Assembly: GCA_037968895.1 (NCBI GenBank)
Contig: JBBKWJ010000233.1
Coordinates: forward strand, 1 to 9,412
DNA from: JBBKWJ01 sp037968895
GTDB taxonomy: Bacteria; Actinomycetota; Acidimicrobiia; Acidimicrobiales; SZUA-35
Length of the DNA: 9,412 bases
Direction: 5' to 3'
Shown: positions 1 through 6,302 of the stretch, one piece after another
How positions within the stretch are numbered: position 1 is the stretch's first letter
Layout: each line of letters opens with the position of its first letter
The notes under the pieces: generated by a model
The model's input: the letters and a program-made list of their open reading frames with translations, nothing else
Database searches by the model: none
Told to the model about the DNA's origin: nothing
Translations under genes and position numbers: made by a program

Positions 1-31
1 CATCGGTGTAGTTCTATCGGGTATTTCCGGC

Positions 32-37
32 CATGCT
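32..37 (+). promoter_or_regulatory. Possible -10 box for a leaderless thioesterase mRNA
   Basis: CATGCT lies exactly 6 nt upstream of the ATG at 44, the spacing expected if transcription starts on the A of the start codon. It shares three positions with TATAAT. The only purine-rich candidate Shine-Dalgarno sequence (GAGGG) sits 1 nt from the ATG, too close to work, which favours a leaderless start. No clear -35 is visible. On its own this is weak. It gains weight because the starts at 2625 and 2699 show the same geometry. Confidence 0.3.
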
Positions 38-43
38 GAGGGC

Positions 44-433
44 ATGTCAACAGAGGTAACCCGTGTGCTCACGGCCTTGCACCCTTCAGTTACGACCGAG
101 GGGCTTTGCGTGTCAGGACTGTTCGAGCCCCAGCCCGAGCACCGGGGAAATCCGGGCTGGCTACACGGGGGATTGGCCGCCACGGTGCTCGACCACGTCT
201 GCGCTCGGGCCGCTTCGGCTGCACTCGGTGGCGACCGGGTTGTCACCGGGAGGCTTGATTTGAGGTACCGGGCCCCAGTGGCCCTCGCTGCTGGCCCGTA
301 CCAGGTGAGGGCTGAGGCCCAGCCAGCCAGGGGTCGCGTCGTGAAGGTGAAGGGAGCGATCGTAGGGCCGAACGGTCGCCCGTTGGTAACGGCTAACGCG
401 CTGTTTGTGCGGCTCGAACCAAGTCACGCATAG
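44..433 (+). CDS. PaaI-family hotdog-fold thioesterase
   Basis: A 129-residue single hotdog domain, normal length for the PaaI/YbgC-like acyl-CoA thioesterases, which hydrolyse acyl- or aryl-CoA to free acid and CoA in the cytosol. The signature is visible: GNPGWLHGG (residues 35-43) with the conserved His41-Gly-Gly, followed by Asp50 on the central helix, then strand-rich sequence with RLDLRYRAPV near the middle typical of the fold's beta sheet. The substrate cannot be read from the sequence. There is no signal peptide or membrane segment. The ATG at 44 is chosen because the conserved domain begins soon after and a -10-like box lies 6 nt upstream. The gene stands alone on this strand. Its last 41 bp (393-433) overlap the 3' end of the opposite DUF885 gene, so the two converge and share coding DNA. 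Confidence 0.85.
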   Translation: MSTEVTRVLTALHPSVTTEGLCVSGLFEPQPEHRGNPGWLHGGLAATVLDHVCARAASAALGGDRVVTGRLDLRYRAPVALAAGPYQVRAEAQPARGRVVKVKGAIVGPNGRPLVTANALFVRLEPSHA

Positions 434-2057
434 CGTCGAGGCCGACCGCCCCTGCGGTGAGTAGGTCGACGTGGAATTGCTTCAAGTCGAACCCGTCACG
501 GCCTTCAAACTCGGACCTGAGATCGAGGATCGCCTTCTCGCCAAGTTTGTAGGTGATCGCTTGACCCGGCCATCCGAGGTAGCGGACGATTTCGCTTGTG
601 GCGTCGGCGTTGTCCATGAACGCCACGGTCTCTAGCATCTCAACTGCGGTGTCGAAGTCCCACTCACCGCCAGGGTTGATCGGAGCGTCATCAGGAATTG
701 GCAGCCCGACGTGTGAACCGATGTCGATGACCACTCGGCATGACCGAAACAGCTGCGACGTTACGAGACCAATCTCGTACTCTGGTTTTTCGAGATAGCC
801 GAGCTCGCCCATGAGCCGCTCGGCGTACAGCGCCCAACCTTCGCCCGAACCTGGGTACCACACGTAGAGCTGGTGGAATCGTGAGAGGCGTTCCTTGAGG
901 GTTCGGGCGAACGCGATCTGAAGATGATGGCCAGGGAAGCCCTCGTGGTAAGCGGTGGTGATCTCGACGTAGAGGGGGAACTGGGTACGGCCGTAGATCG
1001 GATACCAGACACACCCGGGGCGACTGAAGTCGTCTGATGGCGCGGTGTAGTACTGAGCTGTCGCTCCGCCTTCTGGCGGAGCCTTCACCTCGATCGCTCT
1101 AACCTCTTCTGGTACGTCAAAGTGGGTACCGGCCAAGTTGGCGAGAGCGGTCGTCTGTCGCTCCAGCATGAGTGTCAAGAAGTTGTCTACCCCCTGCGCG
1201 GCGAGGGCTGGATCGGTCTTGAGGAATTCCATGACCTCTGCGACCGGCTTGCTCGGGTCGATCGTTGCGCAGAGCTCGGTTAATCGTGTTCGCAGAGATG
1301 CGATCTCGGACCAGCCCCAGGAATAGGTCTCCCGCAGATCGATCTCAGTTCCGAGATGCTTCCGCGCCGCAGTTGCGTAGCGGGCCTCACCAACGCCGTC
1401 TTCTTCGCGTGCCGCAGGAAGTAATGTCGTTTCCATCCAGTCAGTGGCGGTGCCAACGGCGCTACAAGCGTGGCCGATTGCGGCGTCTACTCGGACCCGG
1501 AGCGCTTCGTCGGCGAGCGTGAACTCGTTCGCAAGAAGTCGAAATGCCGACTGCGCCCCCTCGGTGACTCTGCCCTGTTCGATGGCCACCGTGACTTGGC
1601 GCTTCGCTGGCGGGTATCCGTTCTCAATGCCAACGGTGAGTGATGCCTGATAGCCGTTGATGAAACCATCGATTGTCTCCAAGAGGTTCGCGATGGCGGC
1701 CCAATCCTCTGGCGTTTCCCTTTCGAACAGATCGAACGACATAGTCATGCCCTGCCACGGCGAGGCGATGTTGTTGAGATCCCAGGTGTAGTCTTCGGCG
1801 TCGACCGTGCGGATCCGGCTTTCAAGCTCGTCGACGAGGATGCGCTTGGCGGTGTCTTCCTCGTGCGAGTTCGTTTCGCAGGCGGTGGCGGCGGTCAGAA
1901 GCTCGACGCATTTGGCTCCTGCCGATTTGAAACCAGCAGGAGAGCAGTCTGGCCATACGGACGCCTGTCGCACCAAGCCTTTGGACGCAGCTTCGAACGG
2001 GTCAAGCTCGCTCCAGAGCTCAACCGCTTCATCACTAAGGGCGAAGATCTCGTTCAC
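393..2057 (-). CDS. DUF885-family putative zinc hydrolase
   Basis: A protein of about 554 residues matching the DUF885 family, which is grouped with metallopeptidase-like folds and is mostly uncharacterised. The family hallmark HEGFPGHH is at residues 371-378, and a second acidic motif, EGWALYAE, is at 406-413. The histidines and glutamates of these motifs are the likely metal ligands and catalytic residues. No signal peptide is evident, so it is probably cytosolic. An ATG at 2138 would lengthen the protein by 27 residues but would overlap the upstream membrane-protein gene by 104 bp with unconvincing sequence. I prefer the GTG at 2057: GGAG lies 8 nt before it and the overlap is only 23 bp, consistent with translational coupling. 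The 3' end overlaps the convergent thioesterase gene by 41 bp. Peptidase activity and substrate are unknown. Confidence 0.85.
   Translation of the reverse strand: MNEIFALSDEAVELWSELDPFEAASKGLVRQASVWPDCSPAGFKSAGAKCVELLTAATACETNSHEEDTAKRILVDELESRIRTVDAEDYTWDLNNIASPWQGMTMSFDLFERETPEDWAAIANLLETIDGFINGYQASLTVGIENGYPPAKRQVTVAIEQGRVTEGAQSAFRLLANEFTLADEALRVRVDAAIGHACSAVGTATDWMETTLLPAAREEDGVGEARYATAARKHLGTEIDLRETYSWGWSEIASLRTRLTELCATIDPSKPVAEVMEFLKTDPALAAQGVDNFLTLMLERQTTALANLAGTHFDVPEEVRAIEVKAPPEGGATAQYYTAPSDDFSRPGCVWYPIYGRTQFPLYVEITTAYHEGFPGHHLQIAFARTLKERLSRFHQLYVWYPGSGEGWALYAERLMGELGYLEKPEYEIGLVTSQLFRSCRVVIDIGSHVGLPIPDDAPINPGGEWDFDTAVEMLETVAFMDNADATSEIVRYLGWPGQAITYKLGEKAILDLRSEFEGRDGFDLKQFHVDLLTAGAVGLDAMRDLVRAAQTAR
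435..470 (+). terminator. Possible T-less terminator hairpin after the thioesterase gene
   Basis: Directly downstream of the TAG at 431-433 is an imperfect inverted repeat. The outer arms are GTCGA (435-439) and TCGAC (466-470). The inner perfect stem is ACCGC (445-449) and GCGGT (454-458) around a CCCT loop, with a possible CC/GG step between the two. No T-run follows on either strand, so it is not a classical intrinsic terminator. It lies wholly inside the DUF885 coding sequence, so the structure could also be a coding coincidence. Confidence 0.3.
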
Positions 2058-2625
2058 TTGTCTGGCTCCGGGATGCAAAGTAGATGGCAATGGCTGACCC
2101 GACGGCGCCGCCTGTACTCGAGAGAACCAGATCGCCAATCGTATCTTCGTAGGTTAGGGAGAGGCCAGCCGTGCCCATTTTCTGGACGAGAAACTCCGCA
2201 GCTTCCCACCAGATGATGGCGAGCCCACCGAACCCCCAGCCCAGTGACCATGCGTTGAGTCGGCCAAGTCCTGATCGAAGAAGGGCGAGGGTGACGCCAC
2301 CCATTAGCAAGACCCAGTTGAGGAAGTGAAGGACGTCATCGGTTCGGTCGAAGGTGTTGTAGAAGTTGAATGCGTTCCCGAGTGTGTCGACGAGAAAAGG
2401 AGCGACCACGAGGGCATCGACAAGGTGAGGGTATGGCGCATGTGATCCCCGCAGCTTCCAGACGAGGGGCACAACCGCCAACGGGAGAAGGTAGAACGGC
2501 GCTCGAAACGCCATTCCCTTGTCTTTGAATTGGGGCAGATCAGGGAACGCGACGCTGAACGCGATGGCGAGGACGAGTCCCACTCGGACGGTCCACAGGA
2601 TCTGGCGTTGAGTTTTGTCGCTCAT
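2035..2625 (-). CDS. YjdF/DUF2238-like integral membrane protein
   Basis: A 196-residue hydrophobic protein with about five or six predicted membrane spans, roughly at residues 9-27, 40-58, 69-88, 100-118, 126-143 and 165-185. Polar residues conserved in the YjdF/DUF2238 group can be seen: DDVLHF just before the fourth span, WWEAAEF in the fifth, and YEDTIGDL leading into a glycine- and serine-rich last span. The family has no firmly established function, and the buried Asp/His/Glu set suggests a metal site or proton path (inference). The ATG at 2625 is preceded by TACCCT with a 6-nt gap and no Shine-Dalgarno sequence, suggesting a leaderless mRNA. It is the first gene of a two-gene leftward unit with the DUF885 gene, and it is divergent from ilvD across 73 bp. 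Confidence 0.7.
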   Translation of the reverse strand: MSDKTQRQILWTVRVGLVLAIAFSVAFPDLPQFKDKGMAFRAPFYLLPLAVVPLVWKLRGSHAPYPHLVDALVVAPFLVDTLGNAFNFYNTFDRTDDVLHFLNWVLLMGGVTLALLRSGLGRLNAWSLGWGFGGLAIIWWEAAEFLVQKMGTAGLSLTYEDTIGDLVLSSTGGAVGSAIAIYFASRSQTSERDLRP

Positions 2626-2631
2626 CGCCAG

Positions 2632-2637
2632 AGGGTA
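2632..2637 (-). promoter_or_regulatory. -10 box for the leftward membrane protein/DUF885 unit
   Basis: Read on the minus strand, TACCCT (fits TANNNT) is followed by 6 nt and then the ATG ending at 2625. This geometry places the transcription start on the start codon. No Shine-Dalgarno sequence is present upstream of the ATG. The -35 region would fall near 2655-2660, touching the palindrome at 2644-2657. No good -35 hexamer is seen. Confidence 0.5.
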
Positions 2638-2643
2638 TGGCGG

Positions 2644-2657
2644 GACGCTTGAGCGTC
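2644..2657. promoter_or_regulatory. 14-bp palindrome, candidate operator between divergent promoters
   Basis: GACGCT, a 2-bp centre (TG), then AGCGTC: a perfect 6+6 inverted repeat. It sits between the two divergent -10 boxes, over or next to the leftward -35 position and about 30 bp upstream of the ilvD -10 box. That placement would suit a dimeric repressor or activator acting on both genes. No regulator is encoded in the window and I do not recognise the motif. Twelve matched bases can also occur by chance. Confidence 0.35.
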
Positions 2658-2686
2658 GGTGGATAGGCGAGCCTTCGCACAGCTCC

Positions 2687-2692
2687 TAGACT
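2687..2692 (+). promoter_or_regulatory. -10 box for leaderless ilvD transcript
   Basis: TAGACT matches TATAAT at four of six positions and lies exactly 6 nt before the ilvD ATG at 2699. The bases upstream of the ATG contain no Shine-Dalgarno sequence, so initiation on a leaderless mRNA is the simplest reading. No convincing -35 hexamer is found 16-18 bp upstream. Confidence 0.55.
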
Positions 2693-2698
2693 CACCGA

Positions 2699-4555
2699 AT
2701 GCCTGAGTATCGCTCTCGAACCACCACACACGGCCGCAATATGGCTGGTGCGCGCTCTCTGTGGCGAGCAACCGGCATGACCGACGACGATTTCGACAAG
2801 CCAATTATTGCTATCGCCAACTCGTTTACTCAGTTCGTTCCCGGCCACGTGCACCTCAAAGACATGGGCCAGCTCGTTGCTCGCGAAGTTGAAGCTGCTG
2901 GCGGCGTGGCGAAAGAATTTAATACGATCGCCGTCGACGACGGCATCGCAATGGGCCACGCGGGCATGCTCTACTCCCTGCCGTCTCGCGACCTGATCGC
3001 CGACTCGGTCGAGTACATGGTGCAAGCCCATTGCGCCGATGCCATTGTCTGCATTTCAAACTGCGACAAGATCACGCCTGGGATGTTGATGGCAGCCCTC
3101 CGACTGAACATCCCTGCGGTCTTCGTCTCGGGCGGACCGATGGAGGCAGGCAAGACGCGCCTCGCAGGCGCCGAGGTAAAGGTCGACCTCATCACCTCGA
3201 TGATGGCCGCTGGCGACAAGCGTGTCAGCGACGAGGATGTCGAAAACATCGAGCGTTCGGCCTGCCCCACATGCGGCTCGTGTTCTGGCATGTTCACTGC
3301 AAACTCGATGAACTGCCTAACCGAAGCTCTTGGCCTTTCGTTGCCAGGCAATGGTTCGATGCTTGCCACCCACGCCGACCGCGAACAGCTCTTCCTTAGG
3401 GCTGGCCGCACCGTCGTCGACATCGCCAAGCGATACTACGAGAAAGACGACGACTCGGTCTTGCCTCGCAACATCGCTTCGGTTGGTGCGTTCGAGAACG
3501 CAATGGCTCTCGATATCGCGATGGGCGGTTCGACCAACACCGTCCTCCACATCGTGGCTGCGGCCCAAGAAGCGGGCCACGACTTCAATATGGCAGCTAT
3601 TGATGAAATCAGTCGTCGGGTGCCAAACATCTGCAAGGTGTCGCCGTCGAGCGAGAAGTACCACATGGAAGATGTGCACCATGCCGGTGGCATCATGGGG
3701 ATCTTGGGCGAACTCGATCGAGGTGGTTTGATCGACACGTCGATGCCGACCGTGCATTCGGCGACGCTTGCGGCCGCACTCGACGAGTGGGACATTATGC
3801 GCGAAACCTGCCCTACCGAAAACAAGACCTTCTTCCGGGCCGGGCCAGCCGGGATTCCAACACAGACAGCGTTCAGCCAGGCAACCCGATGGGACGACCT
3901 CGACGACGACCGGGCCGACGGCTGCATCCGTTCGGTTGAGCATGCCTATACCAAAGAGGGTGGTCTCGCGATCCTCTATGGCAACATCGCCGTCGACGGA
4001 TGTGTCGTCAAGACCGCTGGGGTGGACCCGTCGATCTACAAATTCGCGGGACCGGCCAAGGTATTTGAGAGCCAGGAAGACGCTATGGCCGGCGTGCTCG
4101 ACGAAGCCAGGGTCGTTGCGGGCGATGTCGTGATTGTTCGCTACGAGGGGCCGAAGGGCGGGCCCGGCATGCAAGAGATGTTGTACCCGACCACCTATAT
4201 CAAGAGCCGCGGGCTTGGCGCCGAGTGCGCGCTGCTCACTGACGGACGGTTCTCGGGCGGAACCTCGGGCCTCTCGATCGGCCACGCATCGCCAGAAGCA
4301 GCTGCGGGTGGAGCGATTGCGTTAATCGAAGACGGCGACATCATCGAGATCGACATTGAGGCGAGGTCGATCAACGTTCGCCTCAGCGGCGCCGAACTGG
4401 CCACAAGGCGGGTGGCCGAAGAGTCCAGAGGTTCAGAGGCCTTCACCGCTCACAACCGCGAACGGTACGTGTCGCCCGCACTTCAGGCATACGCCGCTAT
4501 GACTACTTCGGCCGATCGCGGTGCAGTGCGCGACGTCTCCCAAATCCAGCGATAA
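2699..4555 (+). CDS. ilvD: Dihydroxy-acid dehydratase (E. coli-type)
   Basis: IlvD dehydrates 2,3-dihydroxy-isovalerate and 2,3-dihydroxy-3-methylvalerate to 2-keto acids in valine, leucine and isoleucine synthesis, using an iron-sulfur cluster and Mg2+ in the cytosol. The 618-residue length and near-continuous resemblance to the 616-residue E. coli enzyme, from THGRNMAGAR at the N-terminus to SADRGAVRD at the C-terminus, make the call secure. Cluster-region cysteines are Cys122 (SNCDKITPGM) and Cys189/192/195 (CPTCGSC). The active-site TDGRFSGGTSG lies near residue 520. The early cysteine of the [2Fe-2S] class (PCN motif) is replaced by FVPGH, as in E. coli, which predicts an oxygen-sensitive [4Fe-4S] enzyme. 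The gene starts at an ATG without a ribosome-binding site but with a -10 box 6 nt away. The dehydrogenase gene follows after 7 bp, and its Shine-Dalgarno sequence overlaps the ilvD stop codon. Confidence 0.97.
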   Translation: MPEYRSRTTTHGRNMAGARSLWRATGMTDDDFDKPIIAIANSFTQFVPGHVHLKDMGQLVAREVEAAGGVAKEFNTIAVDDGIAMGHAGMLYSLPSRDLIADSVEYMVQAHCADAIVCISNCDKITPGMLMAALRLNIPAVFVSGGPMEAGKTRLAGAEVKVDLITSMMAAGDKRVSDEDVENIERSACPTCGSCSGMFTANSMNCLTEALGLSLPGNGSMLATHADREQLFLRAGRTVVDIAKRYYEKDDDSVLPRNIASVGAFENAMALDIAMGGSTNTVLHIVAAAQEAGHDFNMAAIDEISRRVPNICKVSPSSEKYHMEDVHHAGGIMGILGELDRGGLIDTSMPTVHSATLAAALDEWDIMRETCPTENKTFFRAGPAGIPTQTAFSQATRWDDLDDDRADGCIRSVEHAYTKEGGLAILYGNIAVDGCVVKTAGVDPSIYKFAGPAKVFESQEDAMAGVLDEARVVAGDVVIVRYEGPKGGPGMQEMLYPTTYIKSRGLGAECALLTDGRFSGGTSGLSIGHASPEAAAGGAIALIEDGDIIEIDIEARSINVRLSGAELATRRVAEESRGSEAFTAHNRERYVSPALQAYAAMTTSADRGAVRDVSQIQR

Positions 4556-4562
4556 GGAACCA

Positions 4563-5852
4563 ATGACCCGTTCAATCGAATCCGTCGCAGTCCTCGGCTG
4601 CGGAACAATGGGCGCCGGCATCGCAGCTGCGAGTGCGGCTGCTGGCTGTCGAGTTTTGATGCTCGACCTCACCCGTGAGGCCGCCGAGAAGGGCGCCGAG
4701 CTTGTCGCCGAAGAAGACCGCAATCTCGTGACCGTCGGAACCTTCGACGAAGATCTCGACCTCATCGCCGACTACGACTGGGTGTGCGAAGCAATTGTCG
4801 AAGACCTGGCCACGAAACAAGAGTTGTTCGCAAAGGTCGAACCAATTCGTCGTGATGGCTCGGTGATTAGCTCGAATACTTCCGGTATCCCGCTGAGCGC
4901 AATCAGCGAAGGCGCCTCCGATCGGTTCAAGGCCGACGTTGCCATCACGCACTTCTTCAACCCGGTCAAGGTGATGAAGTTGTTCGAGCTGGTGCCGGGA
5001 GAAGAGACAAGCTCCGAGGTCCTCGAAGCCTTCTCGTGCTTCGGCACCGAGAAGCTCAGCAAGGGCGTCGTCAACGCCAAAGACACAGTGAATTTCATCG
5101 GCAATCGCATCGGCTGCTTTTTCATGCTTTCCGGCCTTCATCTGGCCAAGCCGTTCTTGTTCAATGGTATGACCCAGGAGTCGATCGACGCAGTGCTTGG
5201 CCAGCCGGTCGGCCTGCCGCCAACCGGGCTCTACGGCCTCATCGATCTCATCGGCCTCGACGTCATGGAACTTGTTGGGAAGAACCTTGCGGTCAATCTC
5301 CCGGCTGACGACGTAGGCCGGGCCTACACCGAGTTCCCTGAGGTCGAACAGGCGATGCATGGCCGCGGCCAACTCGGCCGGAAGGTTGGCGGCGGCTTCG
5401 CCCGCATGACGAAGCTCGACGATGGCACCAAGCTGAAAGAGACGTTCGACCTGCTCGCTCAAGAGTGGCGCGAAGCGAAGCCAGCTGAGGTGTCCGATCT
5501 TTCCGGCGACCTCGGCGCCGTGGTCTTCGATGATTCGATCGAGGGCGAACTGGCGTGGCAGGTCTTCGGTGGAACCTTGCGCTACGCCGCCGACTTGATC
5601 CCAGAGATTGCCGACGACGTAGTCAACATCGATCGTGCAATCCGCTGGGGATTCAACTGGGCCAAGGGACCGTTTGAGATGCTCGACCATCTCGGTCCGG
5701 CCCGCGTCACCGAGCGGATCGAGGCCGAAGGCGGCGAGGTTCCGGCCATGCTCGCCGTGTTGCGCGATGCTGGCGCAGACAGCTTCTATCGCAACGAGGG
5801 TGCCGAGTTCCTCGGCCTCGACGGCGCGTACCACCCAACTCCAGCCGAGTAG
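4563..5852 (+). CDS. 3-hydroxyacyl-CoA dehydrogenase, FadN-like, without hydratase domain
   Basis: A 429-residue NAD-dependent L-3-hydroxyacyl-CoA dehydrogenase, which oxidises the hydroxyl of 3-hydroxyacyl-CoA in beta-oxidation or butyrate-type pathways. The N-terminal Rossmann fold has GCGTMGAG (12-19) and Asp35 for the NAD ribose. The likely catalytic residues line up with the human enzyme: Ser104 (SSNTSG), His130 (HFFNP), Glu142 and Asn181 (NRIG). Two C-terminal dehydrogenase domains follow (about 170-285 and 335-415, the latter with WGFNWAKGPFEMLD). The sequence most resembles the dehydrogenase half of Bacillus FadN, but the C-terminal enoyl-CoA hydratase domain of that protein is absent. 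The ATG at 4563 is chosen over one at 4521 because AAGGA at 4554-4558 precedes it, the 4521 start would extend into ilvD, and the Rossmann fold begins right after. It is probably co-transcribed with ilvD. The chain-length specificity is unknown. Confidence 0.88.
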   Translation: MTRSIESVAVLGCGTMGAGIAAASAAAGCRVLMLDLTREAAEKGAELVAEEDRNLVTVGTFDEDLDLIADYDWVCEAIVEDLATKQELFAKVEPIRRDGSVISSNTSGIPLSAISEGASDRFKADVAITHFFNPVKVMKLFELVPGEETSSEVLEAFSCFGTEKLSKGVVNAKDTVNFIGNRIGCFFMLSGLHLAKPFLFNGMTQESIDAVLGQPVGLPPTGLYGLIDLIGLDVMELVGKNLAVNLPADDVGRAYTEFPEVEQAMHGRGQLGRKVGGGFARMTKLDDGTKLKETFDLLAQEWREAKPAEVSDLSGDLGAVVFDDSIEGELAWQVFGGTLRYAADLIPEIADDVVNIDRAIRWGFNWAKGPFEMLDHLGPARVTERIEAEGGEVPAMLAVLRDAGADSFYRNEGAEFLGLDGAYHPTPAE

Positions 5853-6302
5853 TTACAGCGATCGGATGGTGGCGGCAGTTTCTACTGCCGCCATCGCCGC
5901 GTCTGCTCCCTTGTTTCCTGACTTGCCGCCCGCTCGGTCGAGTGCTTGCTCCATCGTGTCGACGGTGAGAATGCCATTGGCGATAACGACCCCAGTGGCG
6001 AGCGCAACTTGATTCAGACCAGCTGCGCTGGTGTTAGCGACGATCTCGAAGTGGTAGGTCTCGCCGCGAATGACGGCGCCAACGACCACGATCGCATCAA
6101 ATTTGCCTGACTCGGCCAACGCTTTGGCAACCAAGGGGAGCTCAAGTGCACCGGGCACCCAGTGAGTGTCGATGTTGGCGTCGGCAACACCACTTCGCAC
6201 GAGAGCACGACGGGCGCCGACCTCCAAACGGTCGACGATCAAATCATTAAAGCGGCTGCACAAAATGGCGTAGCGGCCGGTTGCCTCTGTGGTCAGGCTC
6301 AT
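5853..6302 (-). CDS. ribH: 6,7-dimethyl-8-ribityllumazine synthase
   Basis: RibH condenses 5-amino-6-ribitylaminouracil with 3,4-dihydroxy-2-butanone 4-phosphate to give lumazine, the second-last step of riboflavin synthesis. It normally assembles as pentamers or 60-mer shells in the cytosol. The 149-residue length is typical. Visible motifs are SRFND (16-20), VPGALELP (49-56), the active-site block GAVIRGETYHFE (75-86) with catalytic His84, and GILTVDTMEQALDRAG (110-125) ending in GNKG (129-132). The ATG overlaps the ribBA stop in an ATGA quartet (6299-6302), and AAGGAG lies 5 nt upstream. It is the last gene of the operon. Its TAA (5853-5855) directly abuts the stop of the convergent dehydrogenase gene, with no base between them. 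Confidence 0.97.
   Translation of the reverse strand: MSLTTEATGRYAILCSRFNDLIVDRLEVGARRALVRSGVADANIDTHWVPGALELPLVAKALAESGKFDAIVVVGAVIRGETYHFEIVANTSAAGLNQVALATGVVIANGILTVDTMEQALDRAGGKSGNKGADAAMAAVETAATIRSL
5867..5896 (+). terminator. GC-rich hairpin at the fadN-like/ribH convergent junction
   Basis: A perfect 9-bp stem, GGCGGCAGT (5871-5879) with ACTGCCGCC (5884-5892), closed by a TTCT loop and extended by four more pairs, two of them G-U. It starts 15 bp beyond the dehydrogenase stop codon and lies inside the last codons of ribH on the other strand. No T-run follows in either direction, so it could only be a T-less terminator, or a by-product of the Ala/Val-rich C-terminus of RibH. Confidence 0.4.

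Noticed and set aside
2058..2138. The upstream ATG that would add 27 residues to the DUF885 protein
   Set aside because: It would overlap the upstream gene by 104 bp, and the extra residues look non-coding. The GTG at 2057 has GGAG 8 nt before it.
2540..3031. A leftward 163-codon open frame spanning the divergent promoter region
   Set aside because: It crosses the ilvD start, both -10 boxes and the 5' end of the membrane-protein gene in the wrong frame, and has no recognisable protein features.
3317..4285. A 322-codon open frame antisense to ilvD
   Set aside because: It lies wholly inside an unmistakable ilvD, and its translation shows no family motif, only the low-complexity look of reverse-read codons.
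4521..4562. The upstream ATG that would add 14 residues to the dehydrogenase
   Set aside because: These codons lie mostly inside ilvD in another frame. The ATG at 4563 has AAGGA at proper spacing, and the Rossmann motif follows at once.
4572..5834. A 420-codon open frame antisense to the dehydrogenase gene
   Set aside because: It mirrors the real gene almost end to end, has no recognisable domain or ribosome-binding site, and such long antisense frames are common in GC-biased codons. The plus-strand protein has a full set of catalytic motifs.
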